From the NCBI GenBank assembly GCA_028099475.1, contig JAOHHF010000006.1:1-45080 (forward strand): DNA of 45,080 bases, written 5' to 3'. A program made the position numbers and the translations under genes. The DNA is from Candidatus Pelagibacter sp. (lineage in GTDB: Bacteria; Pseudomonadota; Alphaproteobacteria; Pelagibacterales; Pelagibacteraceae). Within the stretch, counting starts at the first letter, position 1. Every line of letters begins with the position of its first letter. Below the pieces are notes generated by a model. That model did no database searches. It saw nothing but the letters and a program-made list of their open reading frames with translations, and was not told where the DNA came from. Shown piece by piece: positions 1 to 9,114 of the stretch.

Positions 1-8
1 ATTAAATT

Positions 9-37
9 CAACCCATTTTGAACATAATAATTATAAT
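9..37 (+). promoter_or_regulatory. Promoter region of pilus operon with shared operator-like element
   Basis: Read on the minus strand, positions 10-24 give TGTTCAAAATGGGTT. This is one of a family of similar elements found before several operons in this window. A good -10 box, TATAAT, lies at 32-37, about 78 bases before the pilM-like start, so the element covers the -35 region. That placement suits an operator or an activator site. The promoter call is from sequence only; the role of the element is inference. Confidence 0.5.
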
Positions 38-114
38 CATGTGTTAGAATTTTATTAATTTTGTGTTAGAGAATCAATTAACAATTAAAATATTAATTTT
101 TATTTATTGGTTTT

Positions 115-2658
115 ATGGACGAAGATAATAAAGACAAATTTGATTATAAAGAGAAAGATACTTTAAAGAGTGATCAGGAAAGCCAATCTGAAAACGATTC
201 AACTGAGACTTTAAATCCTCAAGAAACTAATAATAATGAATCAGAAAAATCTAATGAAAATGATAATTTAACTGAAAATTCAGAAAATATACAATCTCAA
301 GATGAATCTATTGATCAAAATGTAAGTGCATCAAATACTAATAATGATGAAGACACTTTAAAGAGTGATCAGGAAAGCCAATCTGAAAACGATTCAACTG
401 AGACTTTAAATCCTCAAGAAACTAATAATAATGAATCAGAAAAATCTAATGAAAATGATAATTTAACTGAAAATTCAGAAAATATACAATCTCAAGATGA
501 ATCTATTGATCAAAATGTAAGTGCATCAAATACTAATAATGACGAACAAAAAAAAGAGCATGAGGTAATTCATAAAAAAGATGGAAGACTACACATATAT
601 GTAAGGCAAGATAAATATAAAGGTGAACTTAAATCAAGAAACTGGGTGGGCAGACTTTATATTGATGGTAAACAAAAAATTTCATCTTCTGGAACAACAA
701 ATTTAGATGATGCAATACCAATTTTGGAAAAATGGTTTGATGATGTTCACGAAGAAAGTAAAAAATTAAAAAATGAGGCAAATATTAAGCCAGAAGAGGG
801 TGAATCTTCACAAACTGATATTTCAACAACTAATCAAAGTAATAATGAAGTACAACCACAAACTTCAAGCATTCCACTAAATGAAAACACAGAAATATCT
901 ACCCAAGATCAGGTAAAAAGTAAATTATCAAATATTTTTGGAAAAATTAAAGAAATTAAAATTAAAAAACCAGATTTTGCTAAAAATGTAAAAAAATCAT
1001 CTTTTAACAATTCTAAAGTTGGAAATTATAAATCAAAAATACAAAATTTTTTCAAATCCAAATTAGGTAAATCTAGTGTTCAAGGTGAAGAAATAATTGG
1101 TATAGAGCTAGCAAATAAAGAAATAAGAATAGTCCAAGTTTCTAGTAACAAAGCTAATCAATGGGTGTTAGAAAAATTACATATTCATCCCGTTGACATT
1201 ACAGATGATAGTACCCCAATTGATAATGCGGATAAATTTTCAGAAGAATTAGTATTAGCAATTCAAAAATACAAAATAACTTCACCAAATGCAGCAATTG
1301 CTATTCCAGTAACTAGTGCAATCATAAGAGTAGTCACTGCACCTTTAATGAAAGAAGAAGAATTAAATAAAGCAATCGAAACTAATTCATTGTGGGAAAA
1401 CCTAGTTCAACTAACAGATAGTTTGGAAGATTATTCTATTTTTCATCAAGTCATAAATAGAAATGAAAAAGAAAATACAATGGATATTTTATTCGTTGCA
1501 TCAAAATTAACTGATATAAATAGTTATACTTCAATAATTAAAAATGCAGGTTTAAATCCTGTAATCATAGATGTTAAATGTTTTGCTTTAAAGTCATCAG
1601 TTGATCAAGTTAATCAAATAACAAATAAAACTGAAGATGCGAATTTAACGGCTGTTTTAGAGTTTGGATTAGATGAAAATTATTTAATGATCCTCTATGA
1701 TAATAACCCAATAATAACTGATATTTTTATCAGAGGGCAAGATAGAAAAATTTTACAAGATTCTCAAGATACTGAAGAAAAAGAGGGATTAGTTAGAAGA
1801 TATGTTACTCAAGTTAAGCAAGCAATTCAAGATTTTGAGACTAAATATGAAAAGAGAATTCGAAACATAAAAGTTGTTTCAGATATCAAAAATGTAGACG
1901 AATATTTAGGAAGTTTTAGAAAAATTTTAATGAATGTTGGATTTAACACTTTTGATCCTACTGAAGGATTAAAAATTCCAAGTCAGTATCAACAAATTTT
2001 AGATAATAAGTTAAATAGATCTTATCTATCTACTTCTGTTGGCTTAGCCTTTAGAAAACTTGATGTCTTTGGTTATTATAAATTTGTTACTGCAGTTAAA
2101 AACATAAATCTTCTTCCAGATAGATCAAATGTAATGAAGCAGAAGAAGATGAAAGCAATTTCAGGTTTTGCATTTAAAGGTATCACTGCTGCTGTAGTTG
2201 CAATTTATGTGGTATTATTTGGTTTATCTTTTTGGAATATTGCTTCCTATAATAATAAATTAAAACAATATGAAACTGTAAAAAAAGATCATGCTAAAAT
2301 TATTAAACAGAAAAAGATAGTTTCAAAAGAGCTTAAAGTAATTAATACGTCTTTAAAATTAAGTAGAACACTTAAATCAAATAAAGAATTAACTTATAGA
2401 ATTTTAGCTCAAGTAGCTTCAAGTGTTCCAAACCGAGTAAAATTTGATCAAGTTGAATTTAATGGATCTAGAAGATTAACTATTCAAGGAATAGCCGCAA
2501 GTGATCAAGATATATTGAAATTTATAGAAAATTTAGGAAATCAAAAATTGGTTGAGCAAGCATCTTTATCATCAATGCGATTACCAAAGTCTACAGCAGG
2601 TGGTGCTACAATGAAAGGTTTTAGAGTGTTTGTAAAAATTAAAACAGGTAAAATATAG
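115..2658 (+). CDS. PilM-PilN fusion, type IV pilus inner-membrane assembly protein with acidic N-terminal extension
   Basis: This 847-residue protein joins two pilus proteins that are normally separate. Residues about 325-660 look like PilM, the actin-like cytoplasmic protein (GIELANKEIRIVQV start, later VLEFGLDENYLMILY). Residues about 685-707 form one membrane helix, followed by a PilN-type periplasmic part (VPNRVKFDQVEF, LTIQGIAAS). In PilMNOP systems PilM binds the cytoplasmic tail of PilN; here the link is covalent. The first 144 residues are acidic and Ser/Asn/Glu-rich and include an exact 65-residue tandem duplication (15-79 and 80-144). Residues about 155-215 form a small three-strand-plus-helix segment (WVGRLYIDGKQK) that resembles the N-terminal arm domain of tyrosine recombinases. 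It is the first gene of the pilus operon, with pilO two bases downstream. The PilM and PilN calls are firm; the arm-domain likeness is tentative. Confidence 0.85.
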   Translation: MDEDNKDKFDYKEKDTLKSDQESQSENDSTETLNPQETNNNESEKSNENDNLTENSENIQSQDESIDQNVSASNTNNDEDTLKSDQESQSENDSTETLNPQETNNNESEKSNENDNLTENSENIQSQDESIDQNVSASNTNNDEQKKEHEVIHKKDGRLHIYVRQDKYKGELKSRNWVGRLYIDGKQKISSSGTTNLDDAIPILEKWFDDVHEESKKLKNEANIKPEEGESSQTDISTTNQSNNEVQPQTSSIPLNENTEISTQDQVKSKLSNIFGKIKEIKIKKPDFAKNVKKSSFNNSKVGNYKSKIQNFFKSKLGKSSVQGEEIIGIELANKEIRIVQVSSNKANQWVLEKLHIHPVDITDDSTPIDNADKFSEELVLAIQKYKITSPNAAIAIPVTSAIIRVVTAPLMKEEELNKAIETNSLWENLVQLTDSLEDYSIFHQVINRNEKENTMDILFVASKLTDINSYTSIIKNAGLNPVIIDVKCFALKSSVDQVNQITNKTEDANLTAVLEFGLDENYLMILYDNNPIITDIFIRGQDRKILQDSQDTEEKEGLVRRYVTQVKQAIQDFETKYEKRIRNIKVVSDIKNVDEYLGSFRKILMNVGFNTFDPTEGLKIPSQYQQILDNKLNRSYLSTSVGLAFRKLDVFGYYKFVTAVKNINLLPDRSNVMKQKKMKAISGFAFKGITAAVVAIYVVLFGLSFWNIASYNNKLKQYETVKKDHAKIIKQKKIVSKELKVINTSLKLSRTLKSNKELTYRILAQVASSVPNRVKFDQVEFNGSRRLTIQGIAASDQDILKFIENLGNQKLVEQASLSSMRLPKSTAGGATMKGFRVFVKIKTGKI
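157..546 (+). repeat. 195-bp in-frame tandem duplication inside the pilMN gene
   Basis: Two copies, 157-351 and 352-546, each 195 bases (65 codons), differ at only two positions (159/354 and 348/543). Both are silent T/C changes in Asp codons at the copy edges. The 188 bases at 160-347 and 355-542 are identical by eye. Because the unit is a multiple of three, the reading frame is kept. The near identity points to a recent duplication, or one kept uniform by conversion. Confidence 0.95.
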
Positions 2659-2660
2659 CA

Positions 2661-3338
2661 ATGGATATAGATTTAAAAAATATTAACATGTCTGATATCA
2701 AGGATCAGATTACAAAATTAGCTGATAAAAAAACTCTTATAAAAATAGGAATAATTTTTGGGGCAATTATTTTTTTCTTAATAATTTATTACGCAATTTT
2801 AAATCCAATGGTTGAGTCTAGAAAAGCTAAATTGGACGACATGAATTTAAAAATACAAGAAACTGCAAAATTTACTTCTGAAATTTATTCAATGAGAGCA
2901 AGAATTAAAAAACTTAAGCCTGATTATGAAAAATATTCTAGCTTGTTTCATTCTAAAGCTGAGGTAGAGGGTCTTTATCAAACATTAAGTGAATATGCCG
3001 GACAAAATGATCTAGTAATCACTAGAATTGAAAAAAAGGCAATTCAAGAAGTATTAAAAGCACAAGCCTTAGCCCAAGCAGACGGCAAAAAAACCAAAAA
3101 AAAGAAAAACAATCAAGTTAAAAATGTTGCAAATATTGCCTATTATTTGATCCCTGTTGATTTTGAAATTGACGGCAATTTTATTGGTTACATTAAATTT
3201 AAAAGAGCTCTATCGCTTTCTAACAAAATGTTAAACTTTGACAAAGAGTCTATACAGGTGGTAAAAGGGAATGCAACTGGAGCGATAAAAGTAAAAGGTA
3301 CGTTAACAATAGTGGGGTTACCAAATGAATTTTTTTAA
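2661..3338 (+). CDS. pilO: PilO-like type IV pilus inner-membrane protein
   Basis: This 225-residue bitopic protein has a cytoplasmic stub, a membrane helix at about 28-48, a coiled coil at about 55-95, and a periplasmic domain. That is the layout of PilO, which pairs with PilN in the alignment complex joining the inner-membrane platform to the secretin. Assignment rests on topology, size and position between the PilN part and PilP more than on a strict motif. A lysine-rich insert (141-155, DGKKTKKKKNNQVKN) interrupts the periplasmic domain. The start lies two bases after the pilMN stop, and the end overlaps pilP by 14 bases, so translation is probably coupled. Confidence 0.8.
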   Translation: MDIDLKNINMSDIKDQITKLADKKTLIKIGIIFGAIIFFLIIYYAILNPMVESRKAKLDDMNLKIQETAKFTSEIYSMRARIKKLKPDYEKYSSLFHSKAEVEGLYQTLSEYAGQNDLVITRIEKKAIQEVLKAQALAQADGKKTKKKKNNQVKNVANIAYYLIPVDFEIDGNFIGYIKFKRALSLSNKMLNFDKESIQVVKGNATGAIKVKGTLTIVGLPNEFF

Positions 3339-3831
3339 AATAATCATTATTTCAGTATTCTTTATGTTGTTATCAAAAGTTTCCATGGCCGATAGCCATG
3401 ACAATAAGCAAGATATTATCGAAAAAGCAAAAGAGATAAATAAAAAGATCAAAGAAAAACAAGCAAATTCACAATCAAATATTTCATCAGAGATTAATGA
3501 TGAAGAACCACTTCCATTAAACGATCCTTTTGCTGGAGATAGCTCATTAACTGGTGGTAATACAATTTTATCAAGCAATCCAGAAGAGGCACAAAATGAA
3601 ATGAGCTTATATAAGTTTAAACTAGTTGGGATAATGACCTCTGAAAATGACGATGGGTTCGTATCATTAATTAATTCAAGTGGAAATATAATTACTTTAG
3701 CTAAGTTTGAAGAATTAAGTCCTGGAGTAAAATTAGTTGGACTTAACAATAGAGAAGCAGTTTTTGAAAAAAATGAAAACTCTCTTTTAGTGATAAATTT
3801 TAATAATAAAATTACAGAAAGAACAAAATAA
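3325..3831 (+). CDS. pilP: PilP-like pilus assembly protein
   Basis: This 168-residue protein has a clear signal peptide (about 1-22, ending SKVSMA), a low-complexity linker, a DPFAG motif near 60-65, and a C-terminal small beta domain (about 90-165, YKFKLVGIM, FVSLINSSGN). The DPF motif followed by a GIM-type beta domain is typical of PilP, the periplasmic partner of PilN/PilO that contacts the N0 domain of the PilQ secretin. E. coli-type PilP is a lipoprotein. No lipobox Cys is seen here, so the protein may be free in the periplasm. It overlaps pilO by 14 bases and sits two bases before pilQ. Confidence 0.8.
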   Translation: MNFFKIIIISVFFMLLSKVSMADSHDNKQDIIEKAKEINKKIKEKQANSQSNISSEINDEEPLPLNDPFAGDSSLTGGNTILSSNPEEAQNEMSLYKFKLVGIMTSENDDGFVSLINSSGNIITLAKFEELSPGVKLVGLNNREAVFEKNENSLLVINFNNKITERTK

Positions 3832-3833
3832 TT

Positions 3834-5390
3834 ATGAAATTTAAAAACAAAATATCATTTTTAATTTTACCTTTTTTATTTATTTTTTTAACAGGTTGTG
3901 CTGAAAAATTTGCTAAAAACACTGGCTCTTTTAAACACGACACCCCATTAATAAAAACTGATATCAAGAAACTTGGAAAACAAGAGGTTGAAAAAAGTGC
4001 AGAAATGGGACCAACTCCTGCTGAAGGTGATGTCGTTAAGCTTAAAAAAAGAAAACAAATATCATCTGTTAAAGAGAGAAATTATTTATTAATTTCAGAA
4101 GATTTCAAATCTTTAAAACAAAATGTTTCTTTTAAATTTCAAGCTTTAGATTTTAAAGAAGCAATGAAATTAATGTCTGAAATTGGTCAAATTAATATTT
4201 TAGTAGGTGACGATGTGGCAGGATCAATAAGTGCAGAGTTAAATAATGTTCCATGGGACAAAGCATTTAATGCATTGTTAGATTTAAAAAATTATGCAGC
4301 AGATATAGATGTAGCAAGTAATATTATTAGAGTTTCAACTCCTGCTAATCTAACGTCACAAGAAGGTTATAAATCAGCGAGAGCTTCAGCAGTTAAGAAA
4401 AAAGTTGAATTAGAAGATTCAGTAGAGCCAATTATTTCAGAAATTTTCAGACTTTATTATATAACTCCCTCAGAAGCTAAAGCCACAGTCACAGAATTAT
4501 TTACAACTGTTGGAACGAATGGAAATTTTATACCAATACAAGTAACGGAAGAAGCAACCACAAGATCAATTATTGTTAGAGGTAAAGAGAAAGATTTAGA
4601 TATCGTTGATAAAGTTATTCGAGAAATTGATAAAAGAACAAAACAAGTTTTAATAGAAGCTTTTATAGTTGAAGCTACTTCAACATTTGAGCAAAGTTTA
4701 GGAAAAAGACTTGGAGCCGCTTATACAAGAAAAAGTTTAAGAATGGGTGGTACACAAGGAGGTAGCAGTGTAGGAGCTGCATCAGGATCAGGGGCCGCAT
4801 TATCTGATTCAACAGGTGCTTTTACAAGCGGTGCTGGAAAAGATAATTTAGTAAACTTTGGGTCTGCTGCTGCAACAAGTGGAATTGGAATACTAAGAAA
4901 AACAGGTTCAGCTGTTTTAAAACTTGAACTTGATTTTTTAGAAGCTCAAGGCTTATCAAAAACAGTATCTAATCCAAAATTATTTACATTAGATAATCAA
5001 CAAGCAAGTATTAATCAGGGTGAAACAATTTATATTGATGGTGGAGAAGGGGAAGATAAACCAGTTGATGCATCATTAAAACTAATAGTAACTCCAAATA
5101 TTATAGGTGATGGAAACGTCATGCTTTCAATTCAAGTAAACAATGATACTCCAAATAGAGCAAATGCAGCATCAGTAGGTGTAAATAAAATGGAGATAAA
5201 TACAAAATTATTAGTAGCTGATGGAGATATAGTTGTAATTGGGGGTATTAAAAAAAATAACGTAGCGAATAATAGACAAGGTGTTCCAGGAACGTCAAAA
5301 GTACCAATTCTAGGAAAAGTACTCAGTGGAAAATCAAATTCTGATACAATGAACGAGTTATTGGTATTTATCGCTCCAAGAATTTTATAA
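3834..5390 (+). CDS. pilQ: PilQ-type secretin, outer-membrane pore for type IV pili
   Basis: This 518-residue secretin has a lipoprotein signal (LTGC, lipidated Cys at 22), an STN/N0-like domain at about 95-175 (VSFKFQALDFKEAMKLM), a single N1-type domain at about 195-265 (RLYYITPSEAK), and the C-terminal secretin beta domain at about 270-518 (VLIEAFIVEAT; VSNPKLFTLDNQQASINQG; GIKKNN; VPILGKVL). A Gly/Ser-rich stretch at about 305-345 lies where the secretin gate region usually is. It forms the outer-membrane channel through which the pilus fibre emerges. Its length is close to MshL-type secretins and shorter than classical PilQ, which has AMIN domains. It overlaps the ATPase gene by one base (TAATG). 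Confidence 0.93.
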   Translation: MKFKNKISFLILPFLFIFLTGCAEKFAKNTGSFKHDTPLIKTDIKKLGKQEVEKSAEMGPTPAEGDVVKLKKRKQISSVKERNYLLISEDFKSLKQNVSFKFQALDFKEAMKLMSEIGQINILVGDDVAGSISAELNNVPWDKAFNALLDLKNYAADIDVASNIIRVSTPANLTSQEGYKSARASAVKKKVELEDSVEPIISEIFRLYYITPSEAKATVTELFTTVGTNGNFIPIQVTEEATTRSIIVRGKEKDLDIVDKVIREIDKRTKQVLIEAFIVEATSTFEQSLGKRLGAAYTRKSLRMGGTQGGSSVGAASGSGAALSDSTGAFTSGAGKDNLVNFGSAAATSGIGILRKTGSAVLKLELDFLEAQGLSKTVSNPKLFTLDNQQASINQGETIYIDGGEGEDKPVDASLKLIVTPNIIGDGNVMLSIQVNNDTPNRANAASVGVNKMEINTKLLVADGDIVVIGGIKKNNVANNRQGVPGTSKVPILGKVLSGKSNSDTMNELLVFIAPRIL

Positions 5391-7141
5391 TGTTTAAAAT
5401 AAGTAGAGAGAGTGAAATTAATTTAGTTAATGTCCTAATTGATAATGACATTATTTCTGGAAAAGATTTAATAGATATTAAAAAAGTAAGCACTGAAAAC
5501 AATAAATCTCAAATTGATGCAATATTTGAATTAAAGCTTACTGATGAAAAAAAAATAATTGATTTATTAATTAAAGAACAAAATTTAGAAATAATTGATC
5601 TAAAGTCAGTTGAAATTACTGAAGAAGTAAAAACAGTTTTACCATCAAACTATATTAAGATGAATTTTGTAGCACCATTTAAAATTGATGGAAAAACTTT
5701 ACACATGGCAATCCCAGATAGTTCAAAATTGGGATTGATGCGAAATTTGAAAGCTATTACAAAAAAAAACATAGAACTTCATGCTGCAAAAATAAGTGAT
5801 ATTTCTGAATATATTGAGAGATTATCAAGTGAAACAGATGAAGTAACTATTGCGTCAATTCGAAATGAGAATAGGAGAAAAACAAAAACTTTTGAAACAG
5901 ATTTAGGAGATGCAGGGGAGGTTTTAGAAAAGGCACCAGAGGAAGATATTGAAGCAATTGAAAATGAGTCAGAGGTAATCAAATTTAGTACAGCAGTGGT
6001 AGCGGATGCAATTAAAATGGGCGTCAGTGATATTCATATTGAGCCTTACCGATTTAGTTCAAGAGTAAGATACCGATTAGACGGTATGCTTCAAGAACAA
6101 GAAACCTATAGACAATTTCTACATGACAATTATGGGGCAGTAGTTACTCGATTTAAAATTATGGGTAAATTAGATATTGCAGAAAGAAGATTACCACAAG
6201 ATGGAGCTATTAATTTTAAAATTGGTAATAAAGTAGTTGATTTACGTTTATCAATTTTACCTACTGCAAATAATGAGAGAATTGTTATGCGTATTCTTAA
6301 CAAAGATGCAGGAGATATTACTCTTGAACAATTAAATTTTGAAAAGCAAGATTTAGAAAGTTTAAGAAAAGGAATTCACAGTAGTCAGGGATTAATTTTG
6401 GTTACAGGGCCAACAGGATCTGGAAAATCAACAACGTTATATAGTATTTTAAAAGAAGTAAGTCGTCCCCATTTAAATATTCTAACAGCTGAAGATCCTG
6501 TAGAATATGAATTAGATGGTGTAGGACAAGTACAAATTAAAGATGATATTGGTTTTACTTTTGCTAAAGCCTTAAGATCTTTTTTAAGACAAGACCCTGA
6601 AATTATTCTAGTTGGTGAGATGAGGGATAAAGAAACAGTTGATATCGGATTAAAGGCTGCTCTTACTGGTCACTTAGTATTTAGTACTCTACACACTAAT
6701 GATGCCCCAAGTACCATTACTAGATTACAAAACATGGGAACACCAGATTATTTAATAAGTGCTGCCTGCCAACTTGTTGTAGCCCAAAGACTAGCTAGAA
6801 AAAATTGTAAAGATTGTAGAGTGCCGGATGATGATGTTAATCCTAAAGTTCTTAAAGATATGGGGTTTAGTGATGAAGACGCTTCAAAAGTAAAAGCCAT
6901 CAAAGGTAAAGGTTGTGCAAAATGTAGTGACTCAGGATACAAAGGTCGACAAGGTATTTATGAAATCTTAGTGGTCTCAAAACCAATTAAAGAAGCTATT
7001 TTAAAACAAGCAACCACTCCTGAATTAAGAGAAATAGCTATTAAGGAAGGATTTAGAACGATGCAAGATATGGGTAGAAGAATGATTGCATCTGGTGAGC
7101 TTAATTTTAGAGAGTATGAGAGAATTCTTTCAGGCGAATAA
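5390..7141 (+). CDS. pilB: PilB/GspE-type pilus extension ATPase
   Basis: This 583-residue cytoplasmic hexameric ATPase has a GspE/PilB N-terminal domain (about 1-150), a Walker A motif GPTGSGKSTT at 340-349 (Lys346), an acidic Walker B ILVGEMRD with Glu410, a His-box region (GHLVFSTLHTNDAP), and a tetracysteine zinc-binding insert (Cys473, Cys476, Cys509, Cys512). The insert is characteristic of extension ATPases and absent from PilT retraction ATPases. It powers pilin polymerisation through the PilC platform. It starts inside the pilQ stop codon and ends two bases before pilC. No PilT-like retraction ATPase is present in this window. Confidence 0.95.
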   Translation: MFKISRESEINLVNVLIDNDIISGKDLIDIKKVSTENNKSQIDAIFELKLTDEKKIIDLLIKEQNLEIIDLKSVEITEEVKTVLPSNYIKMNFVAPFKIDGKTLHMAIPDSSKLGLMRNLKAITKKNIELHAAKISDISEYIERLSSETDEVTIASIRNENRRKTKTFETDLGDAGEVLEKAPEEDIEAIENESEVIKFSTAVVADAIKMGVSDIHIEPYRFSSRVRYRLDGMLQEQETYRQFLHDNYGAVVTRFKIMGKLDIAERRLPQDGAINFKIGNKVVDLRLSILPTANNERIVMRILNKDAGDITLEQLNFEKQDLESLRKGIHSSQGLILVTGPTGSGKSTTLYSILKEVSRPHLNILTAEDPVEYELDGVGQVQIKDDIGFTFAKALRSFLRQDPEIILVGEMRDKETVDIGLKAALTGHLVFSTLHTNDAPSTITRLQNMGTPDYLISAACQLVVAQRLARKNCKDCRVPDDDVNPKVLKDMGFSDEDASKVKAIKGKGCAKCSDSGYKGRQGIYEILVVSKPIKEAILKQATTPELREIAIKEGFRTMQDMGRRMIASGELNFREYERILSGE

Positions 7142-7143
7142 AA

Positions 7144-8376
7144 ATGGAAGCTTTTACTTATAAAGGAATATCCGAAGGTAAATATGTAGAAGGAGATATT
7201 GAGGCAATCAACCTTGATGAAGCTTCTCATTTATTAAAAGAAAAAAAAGTAATAATCACCAACATAATTAAGTCTAAGAAAAAAAAAGGTGAAGCAAAAA
7301 AAAAATCAGGTGGCTCATCTCTTTTTGGGAAAAAAAAAGTTAAAGTAGAAGAAATTCTTATATTCTCAAAGCAATTTGCAACCATGGTTAAGGCGGGCTT
7401 ACCTATTTTACAGGTTTTAATAATGTTAAGAGACCAATTAGAAAGTCCTGCTCTTAAAGACATTATAGAAGATATTAGAAAAAGTTTAGAAGGGGGTGTG
7501 AACTTATCAAAATGTTTTGAAAAGTATCCGCAATACTTTGATAATATTTATGTCAACTTGATTAAGGCTGGTGAAGCAAGTGGTAAGCTAGATGTATTTT
7601 TACTTAAAATAGTAGATTCATTAGAGAAAAAAGAAAAGATTAAAAAAAAGATTAAGGGAGCTTTAATGTATCCAGCGATCATGTTTACAGTAGCGATTAC
7701 TGTTAGTGCTTTTATGTTGATTAAAGTAGTTCCAGTATTTGCAAAAATGTACGATGGAATGGGCTTAGAATTACCCGCTGCAACAGCAACCATCATGGCA
7801 ATGAGTGATTTTTTAAGTGGTACAGGTGGAAAAGTAATTCTGTTTGGTGGAATAGGTGGATATTTCGGGTTTAATTTTATTGTAAAAAGAAATGCTGCAA
7901 TTCGTTTTAGATGGCATAAACAAATTTTAAAATTACCTATTTTTGGAGATATGATCTTAAAATCTCTACTGGCAAGAATTGCATTGATTTTGGGTAATTT
8001 AAGTGCAGCAGGTGTAAATTTACTAGAGAGTTTAGAAATCGCAAAATCAGTTAGCAATAATGATGTGATAACGGATGCACTAGAGAGTGTAAAAAAAGGT
8101 GTGTTCTCTGGTGATACCTTAACAAAACTTTTTTTAAAAGAACCACTTTTCCCACCAACTTTTAGTCAATTAATTTCTGTTGGGGAACAAACGGGTCAAT
8201 TGGATGAAATGTTTAATTCAGTATCTGCTTATTATGAAGAAGAATTTGATACTACAGTTGATAACATGTCTGCTTTAATTGAACCTATCATGATTGTTTT
8301 CATGGGAGTAATGATTGGTGGTTTAATGATAGCTATGTACTCACCAATATTTAACGTGGGTGCTTTAATTAATTAA
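7144..8376 (+). CDS. pilC: PilC/GspF-type inner-membrane platform protein
   Basis: This 410-residue polytopic membrane protein has two GspF domains, about 75-200 and 280-400, with membrane helices near 175-205, 228-247 and 376-400. It begins with the family's typical FTYKG-like start (MEAFTYKGISEGKY). The second domain has the familiar PTFSQLISVGEQTGQLDEM and IEPIMIVFMG signatures. It links the PilB ATPase to pilin assembly. A lysine-rich linker (about 40-66) precedes the first domain. It is the last gene of the pilus operon and overlaps the convergent kinase gene by four bases. Confidence 0.93.
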   Translation: MEAFTYKGISEGKYVEGDIEAINLDEASHLLKEKKVIITNIIKSKKKKGEAKKKSGGSSLFGKKKVKVEEILIFSKQFATMVKAGLPILQVLIMLRDQLESPALKDIIEDIRKSLEGGVNLSKCFEKYPQYFDNIYVNLIKAGEASGKLDVFLLKIVDSLEKKEKIKKKIKGALMYPAIMFTVAITVSAFMLIKVVPVFAKMYDGMGLELPAATATIMAMSDFLSGTGGKVILFGGIGGYFGFNFIVKRNAAIRFRWHKQILKLPIFGDMILKSLLARIALILGNLSAAGVNLLESLEIAKSVSNNDVITDALESVKKGVFSGDTLTKLFLKEPLFPPTFSQLISVGEQTGQLDEMFNSVSAYYEEEFDTTVDNMSALIEPIMIVFMGVMIGGLMIAMYSPIFNVGALIN

Positions 8377-8807
8377 TTTTTTAATTTTTTGGTTAAAACT
8401 AAATTATTAATCCAGGGTTCTTTTCCTGGTTCAAAATTAATTGAATCCATAATTTGTTGAATAAAAAATGTTCCTAGTCCACCTGGTTTAATATCATCGA
8501 TCGCTCTATGCTTAACTTCGCTTTTTTCTACTGGTTTACCTTTATCAAAGAAAGAAATCTCTAGAATATCATTGCTACAAGATATTCTTACAACCATTTT
8601 ATCTTGAGTGTCAGGCATATCTTTATATGCATGTTTAACTATATTTTGTGCAGCTTCAGCAATTGCTAAAACTAATTCTTCTCTTAAGTCTTCATCAATT
8701 TTAAATTTTTCAAAAACATCCCTAGAAAAAGCTCTGACATCTTTCAAACTTGCTGAACTAACTAAAAAATCTTTTTTCTCTGATTGATTTAAGTTTTCTA
8801 AACTCAC
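8373..8807 (-). CDS. RsbW/SpoIIAB-like anti-sigma serine kinase (HATPase)
   Basis: This 144-residue single-domain GHKL ATPase has an N box with Glu51 and Asn55 (EAAQNIVKHAY), a G1 box FFDKGKP (Asp88, Gly90) and a G2 box GGLGTFFIQQIMD (109-121). Size and motifs match RsbW-type switch kinases, which phosphorylate STAS antagonists on serine and bind an alternative sigma factor or other partner. It is the third gene of a minus-strand unit after two STAS genes, seven bases downstream. No alternative sigma factor is encoded in the window, so the output partner is unknown. Confidence 0.88.
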   Translation of the reverse strand: MSLENLNQSEKKDFLVSSASLKDVRAFSRDVFEKFKIDEDLREELVLAIAEAAQNIVKHAYKDMPDTQDKMVVRISCSNDILEISFFDKGKPVEKSEVKHRAIDDIKPGGLGTFFIQQIMDSINFEPGKEPWINNLVLTKKLKN

Positions 8808-8814
8808 AATTTAA

Positions 8815-9114
8815 TTACTCCAAATTTAAAATTTGCTCTAACTTTGCCATCATGATTACTTTTAAAACAGATTTACTCACATCTTTAATGACAAGCTTGG
8901 TTCCCTTCTCAAGGGCTTTTTGATGACTTTCTATTAAAACTGAAATACCAGAAGAGTCCATGTATTGAACGTTACTTAGATTTAAAGCAACATTTTTACC
9001 AGAGTCAATTACAGGAAAGATAACTCCCTTAACTTCATCCGTTTTATCCATGTCTATTTCACCATCTAAAAATATGGTGCTTATATTGTCTTCTTCTGTA
9101 ATTTTGTATGTCAT
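8815..9114 (-). CDS. STAS-domain anti-sigma factor antagonist (RsbV-like), copy B
   Basis: This 99-residue single STAS domain has the signature YMDSSGISVLIES. The switch serine is at 54 or 55. RsbV-type proteins sequester the kinase when dephosphorylated by a PP2C phosphatase. It overlaps the upstream STAS gene by four bases (ATGA type), which suggests coupled translation and similar dosage. It is clearly paralogous to copy A: both have GEIDMD near 18-23 and the DSSG motif at the same positions. Confidence 0.9.
   Translation of the reverse strand: MTYKITEEDNISTIFLDGEIDMDKTDEVKGVIFPVIDSGKNVALNLSNVQYMDSSGISVLIESHQKALEKGTKLVIKDVSKSVLKVIMMAKLEQILNLE

Noticed and set aside
575..760. A phage integrase or mobile element remnant in the pilMN arm
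   Set aside because: Only a short arm-like domain is present, within an intact long frame. No catalytic recombinase residues, attachment sites or flanking repeats are seen.
3318..8057. Several 60-170-codon minus-strand frames under pilP, pilB and pilC
   Set aside because: They are antisense shadows of strong plus-strand genes, with low-complexity composition and no recognisable domains.
115..8376. Reading the assembly operon as a type II secretion system
   Set aside because: The PilM-PilN-PilO-PilP set, the extension-type ATPase and the nearby class IVa pilins fit a type IV pilus better. No GspC/D-type PDZ protein or full pseudopilin set is present.
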